In this document: positions 18,592-27,257 of the stretch, piece by piece
How the letters are laid out: each line of letters begins with the position of its first letter
How positions within the stretch are numbered: the stretch's first letter is position 1
Position numbers and translations under genes: made by a program
NCBI RefSeq assembly: GCF_014842915.1
Contig: NZ_JACYXI010000002.1
Span: 310,001-374,000, forward strand
DNA: 64,000 nt
Source of the DNA: Roseibium litorale
GTDB lineage: Bacteria > Pseudomonadota > Alphaproteobacteria > Rhizobiales > Stappiaceae
Direction of reading: 5' to 3'
The notes under the pieces: generated by a model
The model's database searches: none
Seen by the model: the letters and a program-made list of their open reading frames with translations, nothing else
Told to the model about the DNA's origin: nothing

Positions 18592-20124
18592 TCAATGCGC
18601 CTGTCCCGCCGCCAGCGGCACAGGCGCGCGGAAAGCTGGGCCGCACGGGGACATGCGGATGCCTTCCCTCAGGTTTTCAAACGGCAGATCGCTTGCAAGC
18701 AGAGCCATCGGTCCCGGTGACTTGCAGACCAGGATCGTTTCGGCAATCGGCGTGAAATCCGCCCGGAAATGCACAGAGCTCTTGTTGACGAGAATGGCCT
18801 GTTCTGTCGGCTCGATCCCGACAAACCGGTACATGGACTGGTCGGCAAGCTGCACCTTGCGGCTTGCGAGAACCACCCGAACACCGCCAATCTTCAAACA
18901 GGCCGAGGGACCAAGGCTCATATGCGAGGCGCCGAAGAACGGGCCGGTCGCGGTGAATTCCCCGTCAGAGAGTTTTTCGACCGTGAAAGTTGCCGTGAAC
19001 GGCTCATCTCCGGCAACGCCGGACTTGCCGCCGAGGGTCAGCGTGACATCAGCCCCCTCACCGGCTTCATGAGCTTTCTGCGCCGCCTGGGGATCTACAA
19101 TCAGCCCGATGGCAGCCTTCTGCGCATCAGCCCCGACCAGGGCACGGAGAATTCCCGCGGTGTTGGAATCCCCTCCGGCTCCGGGATTGTCCTGGGTATC
19201 GGCAATGACAACAGGCTTTTCTGCTCCCCGGCTCAGACTTTGCGCCAGCGCCACGCAGGCGTCCGGCTCATATGCTTCGCCCTTGAAATCCGCTTCCTTC
19301 TCCAGAACTGCGGATACAAACCTGTGAGCGGCGGCGGCCGCCGCTGCCTCATCCTCAGCGTAAACCAGAACCGAGGGGCAACAATCGGCGAAATCGGCCG
19401 CCGGAAAGCCCATCAGGAAGGACGCGCTGAACACTTCACCCGCTTCCAGTCCGGCCAGGTCTGCATAAAGGCTCTTAGCCGGCTCAATATCCGTGCACTG
19501 CCAGGGAATCGGGATCAGGAACGGGAGCTGACGGAAGGCCTTTGCGATGGGCTTGCCCCGGCTCATCAGTGCGTCCAGCTGAACGGCCGTGCGGTAGCCG
19601 GTCTCGGCCATGTCCACATGGGGATAGGTGCGGTAGGCAACCATAACGTCGCTGGCGTCGACCATCTTACCTGTCACATTGCCATGAAGGTCCAGACTGG
19701 CGGCAACCGGAATGTCTGGTCCGAGCGCGGCGCGAAGACGGGCAAGGATTTCGCCTTCTCCATCGACCAGATGATCACAAACCATGGCGCCATGCAAATC
19801 GATATAAAGCCCGTCCAGAGGCCCAGCTGCCTTCAGGCGTTCGATCAGTTCGCCAAGGATCCGTTCGAAGGCGTCTTCTTCCACATGGGCGGAGGGAATG
19901 GCGACGGCCCAAAGCAGCGGCACCAGTTCCCAGCCAGCCTCTTCGGCAAACCTCACCGCCCCTGCAACGCCGATGTTGACACCCTTGCTGTGGCTCAGGA
20001 CCTCAGATCCACGGCTGAGCGGAATGTGACCGCCGCCTTCCTCGAAATGAGAAAATGTTGCAGGTGAAGGTGCGAAGGTATTGGTTTCATGAAGAAACCC
20101 TGCAACAGCCACACGTCTGGTCAC
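18592..20124 (-). CDS. M81 family metallopeptidase (MlrC-like)
   Basis: A 510-residue zinc protein of the M81 family, named after MlrC of the microcystin-degradation pathway. The N-terminal DUF1485 domain shows HETNTFAPSP, YIDLHGAMV, ASLDLHGNVT and YPHVDMAETG, and the C-terminal domain begins near residue 300 with VVIADTQDNPGAGG. Most members outside mlr clusters are of unknown substrate, so microcystin should not be assumed. It opens the operon, with GTG start at 20124 and GGAGG 9 nt upstream. The gap to the divergent IclR gene contains an operator-like palindrome, so the whole operon is probably IclR-controlled. Confidence 0.9.
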   Translation of the reverse strand: MTRRVAVAGFLHETNTFAPSPATFSHFEEGGGHIPLSRGSEVLSHSKGVNIGVAGAVRFAEEAGWELVPLLWAVAIPSAHVEEDAFERILGELIERLKAAGPLDGLYIDLHGAMVCDHLVDGEGEILARLRAALGPDIPVAASLDLHGNVTGKMVDASDVMVAYRTYPHVDMAETGYRTAVQLDALMSRGKPIAKAFRQLPFLIPIPWQCTDIEPAKSLYADLAGLEAGEVFSASFLMGFPAADFADCCPSVLVYAEDEAAAAAAAHRFVSAVLEKEADFKGEAYEPDACVALAQSLSRGAEKPVVIADTQDNPGAGGDSNTAGILRALVGADAQKAAIGLIVDPQAAQKAHEAGEGADVTLTLGGKSGVAGDEPFTATFTVEKLSDGEFTATGPFFGASHMSLGPSACLKIGGVRVVLASRKVQLADQSMYRFVGIEPTEQAILVNKSSVHFRADFTPIAETILVCKSPGPMALLASDLPFENLREGIRMSPCGPAFRAPVPLAAGQAH

Positions 20125-20228
20125 TTCAAACCGCCTCCGCTCTGCCCGAGATCATTTCAACCGGATCCGTGAACCACCCGACGGTGGTCTTGCGTTCCGC
20201 GCTGCGCCAAATCTTGTCTTGAATCGGA

Positions 20229-20254
20229 GTATCGCTATGCGATACAGTCGTATC
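20229..20254. promoter_or_regulatory. candidate IclR operator: two overlapping palindromes
   Basis: GTATCGC-TAT-GCGATAC is a perfect 7+3+7 inverted repeat at 20229-20245. Its right half then starts a second one, GATAC-AGTC-GTATC (20241-20254). The site lies between the divergent M81 operon and iclR-type gene, 105 bp from the former start and about 66 bp from the preferred latter start. Overlapping repeats of this size fit binding of an IclR tetramer as two dimers. Confidence 0.6.
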
Positions 20255-20319
20255 TATGTTCATGCTAGATGGTTTTTCAACCTCTGGTCAATCGCCGGAC
20301 CGGCTTATTTGAAGGCACC

Positions 20320-21132
20320 ATGAGCCCAAATTATTTGCGATCGCTGCCCAGAACACCGCCAGAGAATGGCGAGACTGAAAAGGATGCTCTTTTCGTTCAG
20401 TCGATTGCGCGGGCCATGGATGTTCTGTCGATCTTTCATCAGATCGACCGGCCGCTTTCCTTGCAGGAAATCAGCTCTCTGACGGGCCTTGGCCGGAGCA
20501 ATGTCCAGAGGATTGTCTTCACCCTCCGCTCGCTTGGCTACATCACCCGCGATCCGGATGACCGGGGCTATGTTCCCGGCCTCAGACTGCTTGACCATTC
20601 CCTCGACTTTCTCCGGCTCAACCCGGTCGTGGTAAAGGCAACCCCGATCCTGCTCGAATTGCGCCGGGCCGTCCGGGAAAGGGTCGATCTGAGCATCTGG
20701 GACGATTTGCGGCTGGTCTACGCCTCCCGGCTGCAAAGCAAGCGCGAGATCCTCACATCGACCTTCATCGGCTACAGCGTTCCGGTGTTTTGCGTCTCCG
20801 GCGGCTGGGCCATTCTCTCCCAGCTTGGAGAGGACGAAGCCGACAGCATCCTGACCCGCTCCCGCAGGAAGGCGGTCACGCCCAAAACCCTGACGGACCT
20901 CGGCGCGCTCAAGGAAAAGATCCGGGAAACCCGCGAAGCCGGTTACGCGACCGCGCTCGAGCAGGTTCTGCCGGGAGAAATCGCCATCGGCGCGGCCATT
21001 CTTGATCAGGCGCAACGGCCCGTTGCCGCCATCCATGTGGCCGGTTCCCTGTCCGAATGGACGCCCGAGGACTTCACCCGGCAGTTCGCGCCGCTTCTGG
21101 TCCAGGCCGCCCGGACCATCAGCCGGGGATAA
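20320..21132 (+). CDS. IclR family transcriptional regulator
   Basis: A winged-helix HTH domain (LSLQEISSLTGLGRSNVQRIVFTL) is followed by the IclR effector-binding domain with the family features VDLSIWDDLRLVY and ALEQVLPGEIAIGAAILD. The longest open frame starts at 20269, but GAAGG precedes the ATG at 20320 and no ribosome binding site precedes 20269, so the 270-residue version is preferred. It is divergent from the M81-ABC-M20 operon and very likely controls it through the palindrome at 20229-20254. The effector is probably the transported compound or a hydrolysis product. Confidence 0.9.
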   Translation: MSPNYLRSLPRTPPENGETEKDALFVQSIARAMDVLSIFHQIDRPLSLQEISSLTGLGRSNVQRIVFTLRSLGYITRDPDDRGYVPGLRLLDHSLDFLRLNPVVVKATPILLELRRAVRERVDLSIWDDLRLVYASRLQSKREILTSTFIGYSVPVFCVSGGWAILSQLGEDEADSILTRSRRKAVTPKTLTDLGALKEKIRETREAGYATALEQVLPGEIAIGAAILDQAQRPVAAIHVAGSLSEWTPEDFTRQFAPLLVQAARTISRG

Positions 21133-21164
21133 GGCAGGAGCCGCCCTCCAGGTACCGCCCGGCA

Positions 21165-22556
21165 TCACGACGCAATCACCGGCCAGTTGGTGATCGGACC
21201 CCGCCAATCCTCGAAGGCCTTGGCAAGGCGCAGCACGGTCAGGTCCTCAAACCGTGGCGCGACGATCTGGAGACCGATCGGCATGCCCGATTTCGAGAAC
21301 CCGCAATTGATGGAACAGGCCGGCTGGTCGCCCATGTTCCAGGGCATGGTGAAGCAGATATGCTCGAAGGGCAGCGCCGGATCATTCGTCGGTGACGCCC
21401 ATTCCGCCGGAAAGCTGACGATGGGATTGACCGGCGAAAGAATGGCATCAACCCCATTCAAGGCGCTTGCACAAGACTGGCGCATGGCGAGCATATGATC
21501 GAAGCCTGCCGCGACAGAAGCCCCGTCGATCTCCGCCGCAGCACTGGCCCAATCCAGAATATAGGGCAGGATCTTCGAGCGCGCCTCTTCGCTCAGTTTC
21601 TGCATCTGGGTCCAGAACCGGGCACGCCAGAACGTGTCGAGGCCATCCAGATTTTCCCGCGTCAGCAAGGGGCCAAGTTCGATGATCTCCGCGCCCTGCT
21701 CTTCGAACATGCGGGCAGCGGCGAGCACCGCATCACGCACGTCCGGATCGGCCTTCAATCCGGTTCCAGCGTCCAGGATCAGCCCGATTTTCATGCCCTT
21801 CACATTTGCAGAAGCAACATCATAGTCGAGTGCCTCAAAGGGAACGGAGGTTGCATCGCGCCAGTCCGGCCGCGTAATGACCGGCATGACCATGAGACTG
21901 TCATCGACGGTACGGGTCATCGGGCCAACGCAGCGGCCCGGATAATAGGGATAGACCGGCACCCGCCCCTGGGTCGGCTTGAAGCCGAAAAGCCCGGTCC
22001 AGCCAGCGGGCAGCCGCACGGACCCGCCAATGTCGGTTCCAATATGCAAGGGACCGTAGCCGGCAGCCCCGGCGGAGGCCGCTCCGGCGCTGGACCCGCC
22101 CGGATTGGTGCTGAGATCCCATGGATTGCGGCTCAGCTGGTGGAAGGTGGAAAGCCCGGAGCTCAGCATGCCGTAATCGGGACAAGTGGTCTTGGCGAAG
22201 ATGATCGCGCCATCTTCCTTGAGCCTTGCGGCTGTCGGCGCATCCGCATCGGCAGGCACCAGTTCGGTTGCTGCCGTGCCCATGGGGACCGGATCTCCCT
22301 TGGTGGCAATCAGCTCCTTCAGCGTGACGGGCACACCATCGAGCGCGCCATCCGGCTCGCCCTTGAGCCATCTCTGTGTCGCCTCTTCCGCCTGTGCCAT
22401 TGCCTGTTCTGGCCTGTAGTCATAGAGCGCGCCCACCTTCGGCTCGCTCGCCTCCACCCTTGCGCAGACCGCTGCCATGTAGTCGCTCGGCGATACGGTC
22501 TTGCCGGAAAAAGCCTTCAGAAGATCGCGCACTCCAAGATCAAGTAAGCCGCTCAT
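21165..22556 (-). CDS. amidase (amidase signature family)
   Basis: A 463-residue Ser-cisSer-Lys hydrolase. The catalytic lysine is in PVTLKELIATKGDP; the Gly/Ser signature NPGGSSAGAASAGAAGYGPL holds the cis-serine, and GTDIGGSVRLPAGWTGLFGF the nucleophile. The substrate is an amide of unknown identity; GatA is unlikely because no gatC/gatB is adjacent. ATG at 22556 is preferred over a TTG at 22577, which is preceded only by pyrimidines. It is convergent with the IclR gene and 168 bp downstream of a LysR gene on the same strand. It may act in the same amide/peptide catabolism as the M20 enzymes. Confidence 0.92.
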   Translation of the reverse strand: MSGLLDLGVRDLLKAFSGKTVSPSDYMAAVCARVEASEPKVGALYDYRPEQAMAQAEEATQRWLKGEPDGALDGVPVTLKELIATKGDPVPMGTAATELVPADADAPTAARLKEDGAIIFAKTTCPDYGMLSSGLSTFHQLSRNPWDLSTNPGGSSAGAASAGAAGYGPLHIGTDIGGSVRLPAGWTGLFGFKPTQGRVPVYPYYPGRCVGPMTRTVDDSLMVMPVITRPDWRDATSVPFEALDYDVASANVKGMKIGLILDAGTGLKADPDVRDAVLAAARMFEEQGAEIIELGPLLTRENLDGLDTFWRARFWTQMQKLSEEARSKILPYILDWASAAAEIDGASVAAGFDHMLAMRQSCASALNGVDAILSPVNPIVSFPAEWASPTNDPALPFEHICFTMPWNMGDQPACSINCGFSKSGMPIGLQIVAPRFEDLTVLRLAKAFEDWRGPITNWPVIAS

Positions 22557-22724
22557 TGCACCATCCGGTAACGTCAAGGAAGAGGAGGGAAATCCGGCAG
22601 TTTGCCACCGGTTTCCAGTCGGGGAAGAAGGCGCTTTGCATCGCCTGCATCCAAACTCTGCCCGAACTTTCCGTGTAAATTCAACGACGATATTGTGACC
22701 GCAGTGCTACGGTTTCCGTTGCAC

Positions 22725-23642
22725 TCATCCCATGCGCCCCGTTTCTCCATAGGATCGCAACCGGGCCTCCAGATAGGCAGAAAGCTTTTCGGCGGCAAAG
22801 CTCAGGGAACGCCCCTGCGGAAGGCTCAGCTGGATCAGCGTGTCGATGGCCGCATCCTTCGCCAAGGGCCGGACAACCAGCTCTCCGGAGCGGACCTCCC
22901 GCGCAACGGAAATCTCCGGCAGGATGAGGATGGCAGCCCCTTGCCGGGCAAGTTCCTTCTGGATGGTGACGGAGGGCGTCGTGAACACCACGTCTGCGGG
23001 TGATCTTCCGGCGGCAGACAGCCGCTCTTCAAAGGCCTGCCGCAGGCTGAAGCTTGTGTCCGGCATGGCCAGAGGATAGGCGCAAAGTGTCTCCAGGGAG
23101 AGTTCCTGCAATCCGGCAGCAGGATGGGCAGGCGACAGGATCGCCGCGTGCCGGACCGGAACACGGCTGCGGGCGGCGACCTTCGGCTCGCAAGGGGAAA
23201 ACAGGGTCAGCGCCATGTCGGCATCGCCCTCGTGCACAGCCTTCAGGGCCTCAGTGGCGGACCCTTCCAGAAGCCTGGCCCGTATCGCCGGAAAGTCTCT
23301 TGAGAATCCGGACAGCACTCCGGCCAGAATGGCCCCGCCCGTTGCTCCGTTGACATAGACGGTCACCTCCCCGCGCTGGAGGCCGCGCATGTCGTCGATG
23401 AGCTGGCGGGCAAGGTCGAACTCCCTCATGGCGCTTCGCGAGCGCCGCACCAGAAGCTCACCGGCTGCGGTCAGTTCAATCCCGCGGGCGGTCCGGTCCA
23501 CCAGCGGCGCGCCGAAATGATACTCGAGATTTTCAAGCTGCCGGCTGATGGCGGTCGGAGAAACGCCAAGGTTCTGCGCTGCTTCGCGTATCGAGCGGCA
23601 GCGGGCAAGTTCGTTGAAATAGGCGATAGCTTGAAGCTGCAT
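22725..23642 (-). CDS. LysR family transcriptional regulator
   Basis: A 305-residue regulator. The HTH sequence CRSIREAAQNLGVSPTAISR lies at residues 13-32, followed by the linker helix and a periplasmic-binding-like effector domain. The open frame extends to 23930, but the family N-terminus (MQLQAIAYFNELARC) begins at the ATG 23642, with AGGA 9 nt upstream; the extra 96 residues are not LysR-like. It is divergent from the transglutaminase cluster with 277 bp between and upstream of the amidase on the same strand, so either could be its target. Confidence 0.88.
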   Translation of the reverse strand: MQLQAIAYFNELARCRSIREAAQNLGVSPTAISRQLENLEYHFGAPLVDRTARGIELTAAGELLVRRSRSAMREFDLARQLIDDMRGLQRGEVTVYVNGATGGAILAGVLSGFSRDFPAIRARLLEGSATEALKAVHEGDADMALTLFSPCEPKVAARSRVPVRHAAILSPAHPAAGLQELSLETLCAYPLAMPDTSFSLRQAFEERLSAAGRSPADVVFTTPSVTIQKELARQGAAILILPEISVAREVRSGELVVRPLAKDAAIDTLIQLSLPQGRSLSFAAEKLSAYLEARLRSYGETGRMG

Positions 23643-23919
23643 GGCGTCCGATCCTGAAAACTCCGGCGGGCTGAAGGGCAGAAGGCCTGCCCCGCATCTC
23701 AACTCCAGCACACAAACACCATGCCTTGCAAACGGGAAAGAAATAACGAATTCAAGCCATTCGCGAAGATCTTCGAGACTCCATCCGCTTGCCCAATCTT
23801 TAACCTGCCCGGATAAATTTCCGCCTAGAAAAGCAACCGAAAAACTTTTGTTTTGGTTTGTGTAAGGCAGGTAAAAGTGACAGGCTGTCGACCCTAGACG
23901 ATCCAGGAGCAGACTTCGC

Positions 23920-26900
23920 ATGGCGATCACGGCGGCAATCAGGCATCTAACCCACTACCGCTACGACAGACCCGTAACATTGGGACCGCAAATCATCCGG
24001 CTCCGCCCTGCGCCCCACAGCCGGACACGGGTCATTTCCCATTCGCTTAAGGTCAGTCCAGACCCCCATTTCGTCAACTACCAGCAGGATGCCTATGGCA
24101 ACTGGCTGGCCCGTTATGTTTTCCCGGAGCCAGTGCGCGAGTTGAAGATCGAGGTCGATCTCGTCGCGGATATGACCGTCTACAATCCGTTCGATTTCTT
24201 CGTCGAGGAAACTGCCGAAGAATGGCCTTTCTCCTATCCTGAAGAGATCCAGGACGATCTGTCGATCTACCGGCAGGCGGAGCCCGCGGGACCGAAACTC
24301 GCTGCGCTTCTGGAGAGCGTCGACAAGACACCCCGGCGGACGGTCGATGTGATCGTCGGGCTGAATGCCCGCCTGTCGCAGGAGATCGACTATGTGATCC
24401 GCATGGAGCCGGGCGTGCAGACGCCCGAAGAAACCCTGACAGTGGGCAAAGGCTCCTGCCGGGACACAAGCTGGCTGCTCGTTCATGTGCTCCGGCATCT
24501 GGGTTTTGCCGCCCGCTTTGTCTCCGGCTATCTGATCCAGCTGAAGCCGGATCTTATTTCCCTCGATGGCCCTGCGGGTACAGATCACGACTTCACCGAT
24601 CTCCATGCCTGGTGCGAGGTCTACCTGCCGGGCGCCGGCTGGATCGGCCTGGACCCGACCTCCGGACTTCTGACCGGCGAAAGCCATATTCCCCTCTCGG
24701 CCACGCCGCATTACCGAAATGCCGCACCGATCTCCGGCGTCGCCAGCTACGCCGAGGTGGATTTCAGCTTCGACATGCAGGTCTCCCGTGTTGCCGAGCA
24801 CCCGCGCATCACCAAGCCGTTCTCGGAAGAAAGCTGGTCCGCTCTCGATGAGCTGGGCCGCAAAGTGGATGCGGCCCTGGAGGCGGGCGACACCCGGCTG
24901 ACCATGGGCGGGGAGCCGACCTTCGTCTCCATCGATGATTTTGAATCGCCGGAATGGAACACGGATGCGGTTGGCCCGCAGAAGCGGGCCCTCGCAGACC
25001 AGCTGATCCGCCGCCTGCGTGAACGTTTCGCGCCGGGCGGCTTCCTGCATTACGGCCAGGGCAAATGGTATCCGGGCGAAACCCTGCCCCGCTGGACCTT
25101 CTCGCTTTACTGGCGCCGGGATGGAAAGCCTGTCTGGTCGAAGCCGGAGCTGATTGCGGCAGAGAAGGAAGACACTGGCGTCACCGCCGGGGATGCGGGA
25201 AATCTCGTCCGGGAAATCGCCAGCCAGCTGATGGTGGATCCGGATAATGCTGTGCCCGCCTTCGAGGACCCTGCGGAATGGGTGCTGAAGGAAGCCAATC
25301 TGCCGGAAAATGTCACACCGGAGAACTCCAAGCTGAAGGACCCGGAAGAACGGTACAGGATCGCGAAGGTCTTTGCCCGTGGCCTGACCGAGCCGGCGGG
25401 TTTCGTCTTGCCGATCCAGCGCTGGCAGACACAGGCGCGGGATCACCGCCGCTGGCAGTCGGAAAAATGGAAACCACGGCGCGGTCATGTTTTTCTCGTG
25501 CCGGGCGATAGTCCTGTGGGCTACCGCCTGCCGCTCGGCGCCCTGCCCTTTGTGCCGCCCTCCCAGTATCCCTATGTGAACACCGCCGACCCGACCGTCC
25601 CCCGGCCGCCTCTACCGGACCGGCTGAAACCGGAGATCCCGGCAGCGGCGGATCCCGATCAGAAGCGCGCGCATTTCACGCCGGGCGGTGAGCTGCAGGA
25701 CCGGGTCGAGCAGCATCTCGACCTGTCGTCCTCGTCCGTGCGCACGGCCCTTGCCGTCGAACCGCGCGACGGGCGGCTGTGTGTCTTCATGCCGCCGGTG
25801 GAGCGGGTGGAAGACTACCTGGAACTGCTTGAGGCCGCGGAAAAAGCTGCCGAGACCCTGGGTCTCAAGGTGCATATCGAAGGCTATGCTCCGCCCCATG
25901 ATCCGCGCATCAATGTGATCCGGGTCGCGCCCGATCCGGGCGTCATCGAGGTCAATATTCACCCGGCCTCGAACTGGCAGGACTGCGTCGAGATCACCAA
26001 CGCGGTTTATGAGGAAGCCCGCCAGTCTCGGCTCGGCGCGGACAAGTTCATGATCGACGGCAAGCATGTGGGCACCGGCGGCGGCAATCATGTGGTTGTT
26101 GGCGGGGCAACGCCCATGGACAGCCCGTTCCTGCGCCGTCCGGACCTGTTGCGCTCACTGATCCTCCATTGGCAGCGGCACCCGAGCCTGTCCTACCTGT
26201 TCTCCGGCCTGTTCATTGGGCCGACCAGCCAGGCTCCGCGCATCGACGAGGCCCGCCATGACGGTCTTTATGAGCTGGAGATCGCGCTCGACCAGATCCC
26301 CCATCCGGACAATGGCGTTCCGCCGCTGCCCTGGCTGACGGACCGGCTGCTGCGCAACCTTCTGACCGACGTCACCGGCAACACGCACCGGGCGGAGATC
26401 TGCATCGACAAGCTTTATTCCCCCGATGGCCCGACCGGACGCCTCGGTCTGGTGGAATTCCGGGGTTTCGAGATGCCGCCGGATGCCCGCATGAGCCTTG
26501 CCCAGCAGTTGCTGATCCGTGGCCTGATCGCCCGGTTATGGAAAGCGCCAGCCACTGGCACCTTCAGCCGCTGGGGCACCAGCCTCCATGACCGGTTCAT
26601 GCTGCCCCATTTCATCTGGGAGGATTTCCTGGATGTGCTTGCGGACCTCAAGACCCATGGCTTTGCCTTCAGACCCGAGTGGTACGAAGCCCAGTGCGAG
26701 TTCCGCTTCCCCTTCTGCGGCGAAATCGAACTGGAGGGCGTGCATCTGGAGCTTCGCCAGGCCCTTGAGCCCTGGCATGTGCTGGGGGAAACCGGCGCGA
26801 TTGGCGGCACGGTCCGCTACACGGACAGCTCAACTGAGCGGCTGCAGGTCAAGCTGACCACGGCCAATCCGGACCGCTACATTGTCACTTGCAACCAGCG

Positions 26901-27255
26901 GAAAGTGCCACTCAAAAAGACGGCAACCAACGGTGTTTCTGTGGCGGGCGTTCGCTACAAGGCCTGGCAGCCTGCCATGGCAATGCATCCGGTTCTGCCA
27001 ATTGACGCACCGCTCACATTTGACGTATTCGACACCTGGTCTGGACGGGCACTGGGCGGATGCGTCTATCATGTCGCTCATCCGGGCGGCCGGAACTACG
27101 ATGTTTTCCCGGTCAATGCCAATGAGGCGGAAGCCCGCCGCCTGGCCCGGTTCGAAAAGCACGGCCACACGCCCGGAGGTTACTGGCCGCAGGTGGAATA
27201 CTCCCATGAGGAATTTCCAATGACACTCGACATGCGCCGGAAGGCAGGCATCTGA
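23920..27255 (+). CDS. transglutaminase-like and DUF2126 fusion protein
   Basis: An 1111-residue cytosolic protein with no signal peptide. The N-terminal transglutaminase-N beta domain covers about 5-90. The papain-like transglutaminase core has Cys180 in [10 protein letters not shown], His229 in [12 protein letters not shown] and Asp245 in GLDPTSG. DUF2126, a glutamate-cysteine-ligase-like amidoligase region, covers about 310-1100, with [20 protein letters not shown] and [18 protein letters not shown] lies 10 nt upstream. The next gene begins 2 nt after the stop. This is the first gene of the known transglutaminase / ATP-grasp / alpha-E cluster (COG1305-COG2307/2308), predicted to build and remodel a peptide or protein tag. 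The true substrate is not known. Confidence 0.93.
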   Translation: MAITAAIRHLTHYRYDRPVTLGPQIIRLRPAPHSRTRVISHSLKVSPDPHFVNYQQDAYGNWLARYVFPEPVRELKIEVDLVADMTVYNPFDFFVEETAEEWPFSYPEEIQDDLSIYRQAEPAGPKLAALLESVDKTPRRTVDVIVGLNARLSQEIDYVIRMEPGVQTPEETLTVGKGSCRDTSWLLVHVLRHLGFAARFVSGYLIQLKPDLISLDGPAGTDHDFTDLHAWCEVYLPGAGWIGLDPTSGLLTGESHIPLSATPHYRNAAPISGVASYAEVDFSFDMQVSRVAEHPRITKPFSEESWSALDELGRKVDAALEAGDTRLTMGGEPTFVSIDDFESPEWNTDAVGPQKRALADQLIRRLRERFAPGGFLHYGQGKWYPGETLPRWTFSLYWRRDGKPVWSKPELIAAEKEDTGVTAGDAGNLVREIASQLMVDPDNAVPAFEDPAEWVLKEANLPENVTPENSKLKDPEERYRIAKVFARGLTEPAGFVLPIQRWQTQARDHRRWQSEKWKPRRGHVFLVPGDSPVGYRLPLGALPFVPPSQYPYVNTADPTVPRPPLPDRLKPEIPAAADPDQKRAHFTPGGELQDRVEQHLDLSSSSVRTALAVEPRDGRLCVFMPPVERVEDYLELLEAAEKAAETLGLKVHIEGYAPPHDPRINVIRVAPDPGVIEVNIHPASNWQDCVEITNAVYEEARQSRLGADKFMIDGKHVGTGGGNHVVVGGATPMDSPFLRRPDLLRSLILHWQRHPSLSYLFSGLFIGPTSQAPRIDEARHDGLYELEIALDQIPHPDNGVPPLPWLTDRLLRNLLTDVTGNTHRAEICIDKLYSPDGPTGRLGLVEFRGFEMPPDARMSLAQQLLIRGLIARLWKAPATGTFSRWGTSLHDRFMLPHFIWEDFLDVLADLKTHGFAFRPEWYEAQCEFRFPFCGEIELEGVHLELRQALEPWHVLGETGAIGGTVRYTDSSTERLQVKLTTANPDRYIVTCNQRKVPLKKTATNGVSVAGVRYKAWQPAMAMHPVLPIDAPLTFDVFDTWSGRALGGCVYHVAHPGGRNYDVFPVNANEAEARRLARFEKHGHTPGGYWPQVEYSHEEFPMTLDMRRKAGI

Positions 27256-27257
27256 CC

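Noticed and set aside
23947..25488. 513-codon open frame antisense to the transglutaminase-DUF2126 gene
   Set aside because: The sense frame has an intact catalytic triad and continues across it; the antisense frame is an artefact of high GC.
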